Assembly (NCBI RefSeq): GCF_014652575.1
Contig: NZ_BMZB01000001.1
Span: 620,001-684,000, forward strand
DNA length: 64,000 bases
Direction of reading: 5' to 3'
From: Asticcacaulis endophyticus
GTDB lineage: Bacteria; Pseudomonadota; Alphaproteobacteria; Caulobacterales; Caulobacteraceae
The notes under the pieces: generated by a model
What the model saw: only the letters and a program-made list of their open reading frames with translations
Databases searched by the model: none
What the model was told of the DNA's origin: nothing
Position numbers and translations under genes: made by a program
Shown: one piece after another, positions 15,768 through 25,952 of the stretch
How positions within the stretch are numbered: position 1 is the first letter of the stretch
Layout of the letters: the number at the start of each line of letters is the position of its first letter

Positions 15768-18344
15768 ATGTCACGTTATAATCCCAAAGAGTCCGAACCC
15801 CGTCAGCGTCAAAGATGGGATGATAAAGGCGTGTTTCTGACGCGCACCCCCGAAGAGGCAGAAGCTAAGGATAAGTACTATGTCCTTGAAATGTTTCCCT
15901 ATCCTTCGGGCAGGATTCACATGGGCCATGTGCGTAACTATGCGATGGGTGACCTTGTCGCCCGTTATAAACGCGCGCGCGGCTTTAACGTGCTGCACCC
16001 GATGGGCTGGGATGCCTTTGGTATGCCGGCGGAAAACGCGGCTATGGAGCGTGGTATCCACCCCAAGGGTTGGACCTATGACAACATAGCCGCCATGCGC
16101 GCGCAGTTGCAACGCTTAGGCCTGTCGATTGACTGGACACGGGAATTTGCGACCTGTGATACCGCCTATTACGGCAAGCAGCAAAAGTGGTTCCTTGACC
16201 TGCTGAAGCACGAACTGGTCTACCGCAAGGAAAGCGTCGTCAACTGGGACCCGGTCGACAATACGGTTCTGGCCAATGAGCAGGTCATCGACGGTAAGGG
16301 CTGGCGCTCCGGGGCCCTCGTCGAAAAGAAAAAGCTGACCCAGTGGTTCCTTAAGATCACCCAATATGCCGATGATCTGACCGAAGGTCTGGAAACGCTG
16401 GATCGCTGGCCGGACAAGGTGCGCCTGATGCAGGCCAACTGGATCGGCCGCTCCAAGGGTTTGCGCTTTAAGTTTCAGTTTGCTGAGCCGCGCACTGACC
16501 TGTTTGAAACGGGCTTAGAAGTTTATACCACCCGCCCGGATACGCTTTATGGCGCGGGCTTTGTGGCCGTCGCCGCTGATCATCCGCTGGTCAAGACCTT
16601 ACCGCAAACGGCTGAATTAACAGAGTTTCTTGAGACGGTTAAGCGCGGCGGCACCACTCAAGAAGAGATCGATACCGGCGAAAAGCTGGGGTTCAATACC
16701 GGCCTAAAGGTCGCGCATCCGTTCGATTCCCATAAGACACTCGACATCTGGATCGCCAATTTCGTCCTGATGGACTACGGCACCGGCGCCATTTTTGGTT
16801 GTCCGGCCCACGATCAGCGCGATCTCGATTTCGCCAGCAAATACGACCTGCCAGTCACCGAAGTCGTCCTGCCGCACGGTGAAAACCCGGAGACCTTCGA
16901 GGTCGGTACGGAGGCCTATACCGGCCCCGGAACTATATTTAATTCCGGTTTCCTTGATGGCCTTGATATTGAAACGGCCAAGGAAACAGCGATTGCGGCG
17001 ATCGAGGCCAAGCACTTGGGCCGTGGCGCAACCGTTTACCGCCTACGCGACTGGGGGGTATCGCGTCAGCGCTATTGGGGCTGCCCGATCCCGGTCATCC
17101 ACTGTGAAGACTGCGGTGTTGTACCGGTACCGGACGATCAATTGCCGGTCATCTTGCCCGAAGACGTCACCTTTGATGTGCCCGGCAATCCGCTCGATCG
17201 CCACCCGACCTGGAAGCACGTCAAATGCCCGCACTGCCAAAAGGATGCACGCCGCGAAACCGACACGCTCGATACCTTTGTCGACTCGTCGTGGTACTTT
17301 GCCCGCTTTACCGACCCGAAGGCGGATGCCCCGATTGATAAGGCCGCGGCCGATTACTGGCTGCCGGTCGATCAGTATATTGGCGGCATCGAGCACGCCA
17401 TCCTGCACCTGCTCTATTCGCGCTTCATCACCCGCGCGCTCAATACTTGCGGCTATCTGGATGTGAAGGAGCCGTTCGCTGGCCTGTTCACCCAAGGCAT
17501 GCTGACCCATGAGACCTATAAGACGGTGTCGGGCGATTGGGTCGAACCGGCCGATGTCGAATTGTCGGCTGAGGGAAGTAAGCGCACCGCCATCAAACTC
17601 TCGACCGGCGAAGCTTTGAAAATCGGCGACATTGAAAAAATGTCGAAGTCGAAAAAGAACGTCGTCGCCCCGGAAGACATCTTCGATACCTACGGCGTCG
17701 ATGCCGCGCGTCTGTTCGTGCTGTCTGACTCACCGCCTGAGCGCGACGTGCAATGGACGGCGTCCGGCGTCGAAGGGTCATGGCGCTTTACCTCGCGCGT
17801 CTGGGATCAGGTTGACAGTTTTCCGTCGGAACATATTACCGCAAAAAACGAAGCTGCCGCGCAGGAAATTCGCAAGGCCGCACATAAGGCCGCCAAATTC
17901 GTCACAGACGGTTTCGAGTCGTTCCGCTTTAACTCGGCGATCGCAAAACTCTATGAATTCGTTAATGTTTTGCGTAGTTTCGACGTCAATGAGACCGGCA
18001 CTGACGCCCGCCATGAAGCCCTCACAATCCTCGCCGGACTGATCGCGCCCGTCACGCCGCATCTGGCTGAGGAATGCTGGACCCGCCTTGGCCATGATGG
18101 TCTGATCGTTGATGCCGCCTGGCCGAAGTTCGATCCGGCCCTGGCGCAGGACGATGTCTACACCCTGCCGGTTCAGGTCAATGGTAAGAAGCGCGGTGAG
18201 CTTCTGGTCAGGCTTGGGGCGACCGAAGACGAAATCCGCACATTGGCGCTTGAAGACGAAGCCGTTAAGCGACATCTTGAAGGCGTTACGATCCGTAAGG
18301 TCGTGGTGGTGCCGAACCGCATCCTGAACTTTGTCGTAGGATAA
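15768..18344 (+). CDS. leuS: Leucyl-tRNA synthetase
   Basis: Class I synthetase charging tRNALeu, 858 aa, the usual bacterial size. HMGH signature at residues 51-54, KMSKS at about 624-628, CP1 editing domain in between with the TTRPDT motif ([10 protein letters not shown]) and the catalytic Asp region [12 protein letters not shown]. Zinc-type cysteines appear in HCEDCGVV and CPHCQK. C-terminal anticodon and LeuS-specific domains end with [11 protein letters not shown]. Second gene of an operon that continues into lptE after 6 bases. Confidence 0.97.
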   Translation: MSRYNPKESEPRQRQRWDDKGVFLTRTPEEAEAKDKYYVLEMFPYPSGRIHMGHVRNYAMGDLVARYKRARGFNVLHPMGWDAFGMPAENAAMERGIHPKGWTYDNIAAMRAQLQRLGLSIDWTREFATCDTAYYGKQQKWFLDLLKHELVYRKESVVNWDPVDNTVLANEQVIDGKGWRSGALVEKKKLTQWFLKITQYADDLTEGLETLDRWPDKVRLMQANWIGRSKGLRFKFQFAEPRTDLFETGLEVYTTRPDTLYGAGFVAVAADHPLVKTLPQTAELTEFLETVKRGGTTQEEIDTGEKLGFNTGLKVAHPFDSHKTLDIWIANFVLMDYGTGAIFGCPAHDQRDLDFASKYDLPVTEVVLPHGENPETFEVGTEAYTGPGTIFNSGFLDGLDIETAKETAIAAIEAKHLGRGATVYRLRDWGVSRQRYWGCPIPVIHCEDCGVVPVPDDQLPVILPEDVTFDVPGNPLDRHPTWKHVKCPHCQKDARRETDTLDTFVDSSWYFARFTDPKADAPIDKAAADYWLPVDQYIGGIEHAILHLLYSRFITRALNTCGYLDVKEPFAGLFTQGMLTHETYKTVSGDWVEPADVELSAEGSKRTAIKLSTGEALKIGDIEKMSKSKKNVVAPEDIFDTYGVDAARLFVLSDSPPERDVQWTASGVEGSWRFTSRVWDQVDSFPSEHITAKNEAAAQEIRKAAHKAAKFVTDGFESFRFNSAIAKLYEFVNVLRSFDVNETGTDARHEALTILAGLIAPVTPHLAEECWTRLGHDGLIVDAAWPKFDPALAQDDVYTLPVQVNGKKRGELLVRLGATEDEIRTLALEDEAVKRHLEGVTIRKVVVVPNRILNFVVG

Positions 18345-18350
18345 CAGGTC

Positions 18351-18851
18351 ATGATAAAGCCCGCAAAACTGGTCGTGGCAACCCTGATGGGGCTCAGCCT
18401 CTTAGGCGTGAGTGCCTGCGGGTTTCAGCCGCTCTATGCTGATCGCGGTCTGGTGACCTCATTGTCACAAGTGGACATCGTCGTCCCCGATACCCGCACC
18501 GGCTATTTCCTGAAACAGGATCTGTCCAAGGGCCTGCTTGAGGATTCCAAAGCCGCCAAGCGCTATAAACTCGACGTCACCCTGACCGAGCGCCGCTTTG
18601 CTGTGGGTCTGGGACTGGATGACACGGCGTCTCGTTATGAAATATCAAACGTCGTCGCCTATAGCCTGACCGACCTTACGACCCGGCAAGTGGTTTATAA
18701 ATCGAGCTTTGTCGACGCCACCACCTATGACGCCGCCGAAAGCCCTTATGCGTCTATGGCCTCGCAGCAGGACGGGCAAGAGCGCGCCGCCGTCGGTATA
18801 TCTCAAAAGATTCAGGCCGATCTGGCGCTCTATTTCCACAATAAGAAATGA
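18351..18851 (+). CDS. lptE: LPS-assembly lipoprotein LptE
   Basis: Outer-membrane lipoprotein that plugs the LptD barrel during lipopolysaccharide export. It has 166 aa with a signal peptide and lipobox GVSAC (Cys about 23), then CGFQPLYA, the standard LptE opening. TLTERRFAVGLGLDDTASRYEIS and the strand VVYKSSFVDATTYDA match the family. The start codon of holA overlaps its stop by four bases (ATGA), implying coupled translation; leuS-lptE-holA order is common in proteobacteria. Confidence 0.9.
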   Translation: MIKPAKLVVATLMGLSLLGVSACGFQPLYADRGLVTSLSQVDIVVPDTRTGYFLKQDLSKGLLEDSKAAKRYKLDVTLTERRFAVGLGLDDTASRYEISNVVAYSLTDLTTRQVVYKSSFVDATTYDAAESPYASMASQQDGQERAAVGISQKIQADLALYFHNKK

Positions 18852-19900
18852 AGCTGGTCAAACGGCCTGAGATCGAGGCTTTTCTGGCCAAGCCGCAAGC
18901 GCCGATCAATGCCTGCCTGATCTACGGTAAGGATCGCGGGCAGGTTTTAGAGCGCGCTAATCTGCTGGCCTCAAAGATCGTCGCCGATCCGAAAGACCCG
19001 TTCAACGTCTCCATCCTGACCGACAGCGATATTGACCATGATCCGGCCAAGCTTGATGACGAACTGACGGCGCAGTCCCTGATGGGTGGTCGGCGTCTGG
19101 TGCGGATCAAATTCAGTTCCGAAAAAGCCACGCTTGATAAGGCCATTGCCGCCAGCCTCAAGGCGCACGCCGCCGGTGAGTTTAACCCGGACGCCTTTTT
19201 CCTGATCGAAGCCGGTGGTTTAGGCACGGATTCCGCCCTGCGCCGGCAGGCCGATAACGACAAAAACGTCGCCTCCATCGCCTGCTATGAAGACGAAGCC
19301 GGGGACGTGGCGCGCATGACCCGTGAAACCCTCCAGCAAAACGACGTCAGCCTCAGCCCCGAAGCCCTCGATATCTTTGTCGCCCGCCTGCCGCGTGAGC
19401 GCGGTGTGGCGCGTCAGGAAATTGAACGCCTGTGTCTGTTTATCGGGCCGGGCTCAAAGCGTACGCTGGATGCCAAGACTTTAGAGGATTTCTTAGGGGT
19501 TGAGCCCGAAGCCTCTCTGTTTCAGGCCGCCCAGGATGCCTTTAGCGGCAAGATGAAACCCGCTCAGGCCGCCCTGCGCCGGGCCTTTGCCGAAGGTGAA
19601 GCCGGGACAGATGCGGTGCGCGCCCTCAGCGGTCATTTCGCCAAGATCCGCCTGATCCAGACCCTGATCGGCCAAGGGATTGGTGCGAAAGAAGCCGCCA
19701 AATCAGCGGGGGTTTTCTGGAAACAGGAAGCCGAATTTCTGCGTCAGGTCAGGTCATGGCGCGAGGACGTGCTTGACCCGATTGCCCGCGAACTGATTGA
19801 AACCGACAAGGCCTGTAAATCGACCGGTATGCCCGACCTGCTGATCTCCGAGCGGCTCTATATGAGCATTGCCGGTCGCGCCAAGCGGCTTGGCCTCTGA
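18848..19900 (+). CDS. holA: DNA polymerase III delta subunit
   Basis: Clamp-loader subunit that opens the beta clamp, 350 aa. Recognised by the N-terminal LIYGKDRGQVLERA, the SLMGGRRLVRIK element, and domain III sequence LRRAFAEGEAGTDAVRALSGHF trimmed here, plus the ending MSIAGRAKRLGL. The ATP-binding P-loop is absent, as expected for delta. Last gene of the leuS operon; its stop abuts that of the convergent parB with no spacer. Confidence 0.92.
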   Translation: MKLVKRPEIEAFLAKPQAPINACLIYGKDRGQVLERANLLASKIVADPKDPFNVSILTDSDIDHDPAKLDDELTAQSLMGGRRLVRIKFSSEKATLDKAIAASLKAHAAGEFNPDAFFLIEAGGLGTDSALRRQADNDKNVASIACYEDEAGDVARMTRETLQQNDVSLSPEALDIFVARLPRERGVARQEIERLCLFIGPGSKRTLDAKTLEDFLGVEPEASLFQAAQDAFSGKMKPAQAALRRAFAEGEAGTDAVRALSGHFAKIRLIQTLIGQGIGAKEAAKSAGVFWKQEAEFLRQVRSWREDVLDPIARELIETDKACKSTGMPDLLISERLYMSIAGRAKRLGL

Positions 19901-20809
19901 CTAGGACATCTTCATAAGACGACGGCAGACCTCATCAAGCTGCTCCAGCGACGCATAGCTCAGGCGCAGTTCGCCCTTACCGCCTTTGTCGTCCAGACGC
20001 ACCTTAAGGCCCAGCACATCCTGTAAATCCTGTTGCAGGGCCTTGGTGTCCGGGTCGTCCCAGTGGCGGGGTTTTGAGGTCTTGGACGTCGTGCCCTGCC
20101 CTTCCTGACGGGCAAGCACCTCAGCCTGACGCACCGACAGACCCTTTTCGATAATCAGCTCAGCCAGTGCTGCCGGATCGGATGCCGTGGCAATGGCGCG
20201 CGCATGACCGGCCGACAAACGCCCTTCCAGCACATGATCCTGCACGCTTTCGGGCAGGTTCAACAGACGCAGCATATTGGCGATGTGGGAACGGCTCTTG
20301 GAAACCACCTGCGCCACTGCATCCTGCGTACGCCCAAAGCGCTCCATCAGCACCTTATAGGCCTTGGCCTCTTCGATCGCGTTAAGGTCTTCACGTTGAA
20401 CATTCTCAATGATGCCGATTTCCAGCACCTCAAGATCATCCAGATCGCGCACCAGCACCGGCACATTGCGCAAGCCGGCTTTTTGCGCGGCCCGCCAGCG
20501 GCGTTCCCCGGCAATGATCTGAAATTCGTTCGTGCCCGCAATCGCGCGCACCAGAATGGGCTGTAGCACCCCTTTTTCCTTGATAGACGCCGCTAGACTG
20601 TCGATTTCGGCCTCACTGAAAACCTTACGCGGCTGATCAGGATTGCGTTTCAGCAACTCGATCGGCTGTTCCAGGCTCATCGATACCGGCCCTACCGGTG
20701 CGTCCGCGGATTTGGTTTCAGCCTGCGGCGGTGTGACCGGCACGGGTGTTGCGGTTTCCCCCAACAGCGCTGACAGACCCCGGCCTAAACCCCTGTGTTT
20801 TTCTGACAT
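19901..20809 (-). CDS. parB: Chromosome-partitioning protein ParB
   Basis: CTP-dependent DNA clamp that loads at parS and spreads to mark the origin region. It has 302 aa from the ATG at 20809, which follows GGAA at good spacing; a start four codons upstream has no ribosome-binding site. The N-terminal RGLGRGLSALLGE contacts ParA. CTP-binding motifs IIAGERRWRA and GIIENVQREDLN follow, then the helix-turn-helix TQDAVAQVVSKSRSHIANMLRLL trimmed to its core, and a C-terminal dimerisation domain. Three perfect parS sites lie 1.4-4.8 kb away. Confidence 0.96.
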   Translation of the reverse strand: MSEKHRGLGRGLSALLGETATPVPVTPPQAETKSADAPVGPVSMSLEQPIELLKRNPDQPRKVFSEAEIDSLAASIKEKGVLQPILVRAIAGTNEFQIIAGERRWRAAQKAGLRNVPVLVRDLDDLEVLEIGIIENVQREDLNAIEEAKAYKVLMERFGRTQDAVAQVVSKSRSHIANMLRLLNLPESVQDHVLEGRLSAGHARAIATASDPAALAELIIEKGLSVRQAEVLARQEGQGTTSKTSKPRHWDDPDTKALQQDLQDVLGLKVRLDDKGGKGELRLSYASLEQLDEVCRRLMKMS

Positions 20810-20833
20810 ATCAAATTCCATTAGAGTTGGGGG

Positions 20834-21652
20834 TTAGGCCGCCATTTGGCGCTTACGGCGTTTTTCACGGGTGACCACTTCTTTAGCCAATTGCAGGTAA
20901 GCCTGACTGCCCGAACATTTAAGATCGTAAATCAGCGCCGGCTTGCCAAAGGACGGTGCCTCAGACACCCGCACATTACGCGGAATAACCGTCTCATAGA
21001 CCTTTTCACCAAAGTGACTACGCACATCCTGCGCCACCTGACCGGACAGAGCATTACGGCGATCATACATGGTCAGCACAATCCCTTGTATCTCAAGCTT
21101 GGGATTGAGGCTTCCGCGTACCAGATCTATGGTGCGCATTAATTGCGTCAGGCCTTCGAGTGCGAAAAACTCACATTGCAGCGGCACCAGAACGGCATCG
21201 GCGGCCGACATGGCATTGACGGTCAACAGGTTCAGCGATGGCGGGCAGTCAATCAGCACATAGGAATAGAGCATCTCAAATTCCGCCATCCGGTCCAGCG
21301 CATCGCGCAACCGGTAAGAGCGGCGCTCAGCCTGCCCCAGTTCGATTTCAACGCCCGACAAATCTGGGTCGGACGGCAGGATATAAAGACCCGGCACCAG
21401 GGTTTTAATGGCCATATCGCCGATCGGTTGCTGATCAACAATGACATCATAGATGGTGGTGGTGCGGGCAGACCGGGGCACACCGAGGCCGGTCGAGGCA
21501 TTACCCTGCGGGTCTAGGTCGATCAAAAGCACGCGCTCACCGACAGCCGCCAGCGCCGTACCCAGATTAATCGCGGTCGTGGTTTTGCCGACGCCGCCTT
21601 TTTGGTTGGCAATTGCCAGCACGCGGGGTTTTTGGATGGCCTTATCTGACAT
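20834..21652 (-). CDS. parA: Chromosome-partitioning ATPase ParA
   Basis: Walker-type ATPase whose nucleoid gradient pulls the ParB-parS complex to the new pole. 272 aa. Deviant Walker A KGGVGKTTT at residues 18-26, Walker B-like YVLIDCPPSL, and the ParA-specific GIVLTMYDRRNALSGQV region trimmed. It lacks the N-terminal helix-turn-helix of plasmid ParA proteins, so it is the chromosomal type. It starts inside the last 11 bases of rsmG and is followed by parB after 24 bases. Confidence 0.96.
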   Translation of the reverse strand: MSDKAIQKPRVLAIANQKGGVGKTTTAINLGTALAAVGERVLLIDLDPQGNASTGLGVPRSARTTTIYDVIVDQQPIGDMAIKTLVPGLYILPSDPDLSGVEIELGQAERRSYRLRDALDRMAEFEMLYSYVLIDCPPSLNLLTVNAMSAADAVLVPLQCEFFALEGLTQLMRTIDLVRGSLNPKLEIQGIVLTMYDRRNALSGQVAQDVRSHFGEKVYETVIPRNVRVSEAPSFGKPALIYDLKCSGSQAYLQLAKEVVTREKRRKRQMAA

Positions 21653-22292
21653 GTTTTAAACTCCGGATATGCACCACACGCCCGCGCGGGTCGCTTAGAG
21701 ATGAATACTTGTTTGAGGCGAATTGCCAAGCCTTTTCGGCCTCCATCAGTTCGCTATCCACATTTTCACCTTTTAGAAACCATCCTTGCGCACCGCGTTT
21801 GAAAAAGCCCTCGGCAAAGCCCAGCAGTTTCGGCAAAGGCGCCATGGCACGAGCCGTCACGACATCGACCTCGAGCTTAATATTTTCGGCCCGGTCGTTG
21901 ATAACGGTGGCGGGCAGATCAAGCGCCTTGACCACTTCGGACAAAAATACACAGCGCTTGGTCAGGCTGTCGATCAGATAGACATGTGGTGTGATGTCTG
22001 AAGGTTCGGCGTGCTTTAAAAGTATGGCCAGCACCACGCCAGGAAACCCTGCCCCCGCGCCTAGATCAGCCCAGATTTTAGCGTCCGGCGCGTGATTGAG
22101 AAGCTGGGCGGAATCGAGTACATGGCGCGACCAGTAGTGCGGCACGGTGGCGGGCCCGACCAGATTCATGACGGCGTTCTTATCGGCGAGCACCTGTTGA
22201 AACCGTGTGAGGTCTTCAATCGCCTCATGTTTCACGTGAAACACCAGATGCAACGCCATCTGTTCAGGCGTCATAGGTAAACCATCACTCAT
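21642..22292 (-). CDS. rsmG: 16S rRNA m7G527 methyltransferase RsmG
   Basis: SAM-dependent methylation of G527 in the 16S 530 loop. The 216 aa contain the SAM motif WADLGAGAGFPGVVLAI, MNLVGP, HYWSRHVLDS, and VDVVTARAMAPL. Near the N-terminus (about residues 17-22) the peptide VFHVKH is encoded by a perfect parS site, so the ParB site dictates part of the protein. It overlaps mnmG by one base and parA by 11. Confidence 0.95.
   Translation of the reverse strand: MSDGLPMTPEQMALHLVFHVKHEAIEDLTRFQQVLADKNAVMNLVGPATVPHYWSRHVLDSAQLLNHAPDAKIWADLGAGAGFPGVVLAILLKHAEPSDITPHVYLIDSLTKRCVFLSEVVKALDLPATVINDRAENIKLEVDVVTARAMAPLPKLLGFAEGFFKRGAQGWFLKGENVDSELMEAEKAWQFASNKYSSLSDPRGRVVHIRSLKHVR
22228..22243. promoter_or_regulatory. 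parS site 1 (inside rsmG)
   Basis: TGTTTCACGTGAAACA, a perfect 16-bp palindrome identical to the bacterial parS consensus. It lies within the rsmG coding region. Confidence 0.95.
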
Positions 22293-24166
22293 CAGGCGAC
22301 ACGGGCTTTCAGGCCACGCACATGGAACAGCAGCGCCGTAAGTGCCCCCGGCGTCATGCCTTCGATACGTCCGGCCTGACCCACAGTTTTCGGACGGATG
22401 CGATTAAGCTTTTCGCGTGCTTCGTTCGACAGAGCGCCGATGACATTGTAATCTAGGTCATCCGGCAGCTCGAGATTTTCATCCTTACGGAAGGCATTAA
22501 TCTCGGCTTCCTGACGGCCCAGATAGCCCGCATAGAGCGCATCGATTTCGACCTGCTCAAACAGATGATCGGCCCATTCGCGGATTTCCGGCCAGATAGC
22601 TTCTAGCTTTGCGCGGTCACACGTATCATAGGCCAAAAGCTGCATAACATTGCGCTTCTGACCGTCGCTATTGACCTGAATGCCGTGAACACGCGCTTCA
22701 TTGGGGGTCAGCTTCAACTCAGCCGCTCGTGCGCGCACTGTCTCAAGATCAGCCTTTTTCGAGAGCCAGTGAGCTTTACGCGTCGGGCCCATCACCCCTA
22801 TGTTCAGGGCAATATTCGATAAACGCTGATCAGCATTATCGGCCCGCAGTTTCAGACGGAATTCGGCGCGGCTGGTGAACACGCGATAAGGTTCAGTGAC
22901 GCCCTTGGTGACCAGATCATCAATCATCACACCGATATAGGCCTGATCACGACCTAAGATAAGCGGGCTTTTGCCACCGGCCTGAGCGGCGGCATTGATC
23001 CCGGCTATCAGCCCCTGCGCCCCGGCTTCTTCATAGCCGGTTGTGCCATTGATCTGCCCCGCCAGAAACAGTCCGGGCAATTTTTTCAATTGCAGGGTTG
23101 GGTATAGCTCGCGCGGATCGACATAGTCATATTCAATGGCGTAGGCATAGCGTTTGATAACCACATTTTCCAGCCCTACGATTGTGCGCAAAAACGCTTC
23201 CTGCGTGGCCTCAGATACCGAGGTCGAAATACCATTGGGATAGACGGTATCGTCGTCATAGCCTTCGGGTTCCAAGAAAATCTGATGGCTGGTCTTATCG
23301 GCAAAGCGCACGACCTTGTCTTCGATCGACGGGCAATAGCGCGGCCCGCGACCCGATAAATAGCCGCCGTAGACTGCGGATTCATGCAGATGCTCTTCGA
23401 TAATCCGGTGGGTTTCGGCATTGGTATAGGTGATACCACAGGTGATTTGCGGGCGCTTAATCTTGTCCGTCATCATCGAAAACGGCTGGATATGGGGGTC
23501 ACCTTCCTGCTTTTCAAGGATATCCCAGTTGATGGTTTTGCCATCCAGACGCGCGGGCGTGCCAGTTTTCAGACGCCCCATATCCAGTTTCAAGTCATAG
23601 AGCCGCTGCCCCAGACCATTAGCCGGTTGATCTCCAAACCGTCCGGCCGACGTGCGCTTATCACCAATATGGATTATCCCGCGCAAAAAGGTGCCGGTCG
23701 TCAGTACCACAGCCTTGGCCCGGTACTGCACTCCGTCAGCATCGATCACACCCACGACCTGATCACCATTCAGGATCAAGTCTTCGACAGCGGCGGCGAT
23801 AATCTCCAGATTTTCGGTGGCAAACAGTTCCGCCTGCATGGCCTCGCGGTAAAGCTTACGGTCAATTTGCGCCCGCGGCCCGCGCACGGCGGGACCTTTA
23901 GAGCGGTTCAAAACCTTAAACTGAATACCCGCCTTATCGGCCATGCGGCCCATGACGCCGTCCATAGCGTCAATCTCACGCACTAGATGGCCTTTGCCCA
24001 GCCCACCAATGGCCGGATTACACGACATCTCACCGATGGTTTCCAGGCGATGGGTCAACAGCAGGGTCCTGGCACCCATGCGCGCCGACGCGGCCGCAGC
24101 TTCGCAGCCGGCATGGCCCGCGCCAACGACAATAACGTCCCAAAAGCGCAAAGGAGATTGCGACAT
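22292..24166 (-). CDS. mnmG: tRNA wobble-uridine modification enzyme MnmG (GidA)
   Basis: FAD- and folate-dependent partner of MnmE that installs the (carboxymethyl)aminomethyl group at U34 of several tRNAs. It has 624 aa, full length. The FAD motif [12 protein letters not shown] is at residues 14-25. [20 protein letters not shown] trimmed to its GGLGKGH core, [12 protein letters not shown] and the C-terminal helical domain are intact. Cysteines of the family (SCNPA and the CPSIED loop) are present. Its ATG at 24166 follows AAGGAG. Classic mnmE-mnmG-rsmG-parA-parB order. Confidence 0.97.
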   Translation of the reverse strand: MSQSPLRFWDVIVVGAGHAGCEAAAASARMGARTLLLTHRLETIGEMSCNPAIGGLGKGHLVREIDAMDGVMGRMADKAGIQFKVLNRSKGPAVRGPRAQIDRKLYREAMQAELFATENLEIIAAAVEDLILNGDQVVGVIDADGVQYRAKAVVLTTGTFLRGIIHIGDKRTSAGRFGDQPANGLGQRLYDLKLDMGRLKTGTPARLDGKTINWDILEKQEGDPHIQPFSMMTDKIKRPQITCGITYTNAETHRIIEEHLHESAVYGGYLSGRGPRYCPSIEDKVVRFADKTSHQIFLEPEGYDDDTVYPNGISTSVSEATQEAFLRTIVGLENVVIKRYAYAIEYDYVDPRELYPTLQLKKLPGLFLAGQINGTTGYEEAGAQGLIAGINAAAQAGGKSPLILGRDQAYIGVMIDDLVTKGVTEPYRVFTSRAEFRLKLRADNADQRLSNIALNIGVMGPTRKAHWLSKKADLETVRARAAELKLTPNEARVHGIQVNSDGQKRNVMQLLAYDTCDRAKLEAIWPEIREWADHLFEQVEIDALYAGYLGRQEAEINAFRKDENLELPDDLDYNVIGALSNEAREKLNRIRPKTVGQAGRIEGMTPGALTALLFHVRGLKARVA

Positions 24167-24273
24167 ATTCGGTCAAACTTTCAAACGGCATGAAGGAACG
24201 CTGCCTATATCAGATAGGAACGGGTGCGTCGAATCTTCAGAGGTTAAGGCGGCAATAATCTTGATTAACGAAG

Positions 24274-24289
24274 TGTTTCACGTGAAACA
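24274..24289. promoter_or_regulatory. parS site 2 (between mnmG and mnmE)
   Basis: TGTTTCACGTGAAACA, perfect palindrome in the 140-bp gap between mnmE and mnmG. Confidence 0.96.
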
Positions 24290-24305
24290 TGGCCAAGGGC
24301 TGTTT

Positions 24306-25640
24306 TTACTTACCAATGCAAAAACTTGAGAAAATATGGTCAAGCACCTGCTCAACATCGGTGCGTCCATAGAGGGCATCAAATCCGCTCATGGCCTGAC
24401 GGATATCTTCGGCCATTAGTTCAGGCACGTTGAACCCGATACCTAAAGCCCGCTCCAGACTAAGGTCGATATCCCGCAAACGTTCAAAATGGCGTGCGCG
24501 TGTCGCAGCCGGAAACGTCGATAGGGAAAGTGCCTGCTCCAAATGGTTTTGCAGGGCCGATCTAACGTTTGACACCCCCTGCTCGGTCGTCAGGTCGGTT
24601 TCAAATATCTTTAGACTCAAATCAGAAAGTTTTCGTTTGATAGCGTCGCGCACATCCGCCGACGACTGATCGACTTTGTTCAGAATAAGATAATCCCCTG
24701 CCTGAACCTGTGGCCAATCAGAACTTAGGGCCTGCGAACTATCGACCACCCAGATGCGCAGATCGGCCTGTTCGCCCCTCACCCGCGCCCTGCGAATCCC
24801 TTCGGATTCGACAAGGTCATCGGTCTCACGCAAACCGGCGGTGTCATAGATCAGCGCGCTATAGGCCCCGATGTGGATCGGCGCTTCGATTACGTCGCGG
24901 GTCGTCCCGGCTATGGGCGTTACGATCGCCGCATCCGTTTGCAATAGGGCATTGAATAGGCTCGACTTACCGGCGTTAGGTTGACCCAAGATCGCAATCC
25001 GGAAGCCTTCGCGGATTTGCCGACCTTTTTTGGACTCAGTAATCGCCTGACCCAGTTCGGATTTCAGACGGATGATGTCGCCTATGACCTGATCGGCAAG
25101 TGCCTGTGGAATATCTTCGTCCGGAAAATCTATCAGCGCCTCAATATGGGCCAGAATTTTCAGCAGATCGCCATGCCATGTCCGGTACTGAACCTTCAAC
25201 CCACCGTCGAGTTGGGTCAGGGCCTGACGTCGCTGGGCTTCGGACTCAGCATCAACCAGATCAGCAATAGCTTCGGCTTGGGTCAGATCAAGCTTATTGT
25301 TTTCAAACGCGCGCCGGGAGAACTCTCCGGCCTCGGCATGACGCAGGCCCATCTCGTTAAATATATGATAGAGCCGATCCATAACGGCGCGTGAGCCATG
25401 GACATGAAATTCGGCACAGTCTTCGCCCGTAAAGCTGTGCGGGCCTTTAAAGACCATCACCAGCGCCTTATCGATCAGATCGCCTTGCCAGGTCAGTTCG
25501 CCGTAACTGGCAAAGCGCGGCTTCGGCAAGCGACCCAGTAAGGCCGTGACAACCTCAAACGCATGCGGGCCAGAGATGCGGATAACCGACACGCCCGCCC
25601 GGCCCTGTGCGCTGGCCAGAGCGAAAATCGTATGTTTCAC
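24306..25640 (-). CDS. mnmE: tRNA modification GTPase MnmE
   Basis: GTPase half of the MnmE-MnmG complex. It has 444 aa from the GTG at 25640: N-terminal tetrahydrofolate domain (TIFALASAQGRAGVSVIRIS), helical domain, embedded G domain with P-loop GQPNAGKSSLFNALL, DTAGLRE and NKVD, and the invariant C-terminal CIGK. A GTG three codons upstream (25649) is also in frame. I prefer 25640 because AGGTG lies six bases before it and MKHTIFALAS matches the family's normal start. The ribosome-binding and start region is itself a parS site. Confidence 0.94.
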   Translation of the reverse strand: MKHTIFALASAQGRAGVSVIRISGPHAFEVVTALLGRLPKPRFASYGELTWQGDLIDKALVMVFKGPHSFTGEDCAEFHVHGSRAVMDRLYHIFNEMGLRHAEAGEFSRRAFENNKLDLTQAEAIADLVDAESEAQRRQALTQLDGGLKVQYRTWHGDLLKILAHIEALIDFPDEDIPQALADQVIGDIIRLKSELGQAITESKKGRQIREGFRIAILGQPNAGKSSLFNALLQTDAAIVTPIAGTTRDVIEAPIHIGAYSALIYDTAGLRETDDLVESEGIRRARVRGEQADLRIWVVDSSQALSSDWPQVQAGDYLILNKVDQSSADVRDAIKRKLSDLSLKIFETDLTTEQGVSNVRSALQNHLEQALSLSTFPAATRARHFERLRDIDLSLERALGIGFNVPELMAEDIRQAMSGFDALYGRTDVEQVLDHIFSSFCIGK

Positions 25641-25648
25641 GTGAAACA
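25633..25648. promoter_or_regulatory. parS site 3 (over the mnmE start codon)
   Basis: TGTTTCACGTGAAACA, perfect palindrome. It covers the likely GTG start of mnmE (25640-25638), so ParB bound here would sit on the gene's translation-start DNA. Confidence 0.96.
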
Positions 25649-25649
25649 C

Positions 25650-25901
25650 CTACTTTTTGGGAAACCCGCTCATGCCTGCGGACGCAGACATCTGGAACAG
25701 TTTCAGGAAATTATCCTGCATCTGAACGCCCAGACCCGACCAGGTCTTGAGCAATTCTTCGGGCTGCATCTGGTGGATGTTCTTCTCAAAGCTCGCGCGG
25801 GTTTGTTCGACCAGAAACTCATTCAGCGGTGCGACATCTGGCAGACCCAGAAAGGCACGGGCTTCTTCAGGGGTACATTCGCAGTTTACGGTGACTTTCA
25901 T
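25650..25901 (-). CDS. DUF6489-family small protein
   Basis: An 83-aa soluble protein that begins MKVTVNCECTPEEARAFLGL and continues PDVAPLNEFLVEQ, matching the small DUF6489 family found between mnmE and rho in alphaproteobacteria. The C-terminal half is a helix ending with a Met/Ser/Gly-rich tail. Function is unknown. It sits 9 bases upstream of the mnmE start and 51 bases downstream of rho, so co-transcription with both is likely. Confidence 0.78.
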   Translation of the reverse strand: MKVTVNCECTPEEARAFLGLPDVAPLNEFLVEQTRASFEKNIHQMQPEELLKTWSGLGVQMQDNFLKLFQMSASAGMSGFPKK

Positions 25902-25952
25902 GTCCAGCTCCCAGATGGCAAACAGGCCGGAAAGTCTCTCCGGCCCTGTCGC

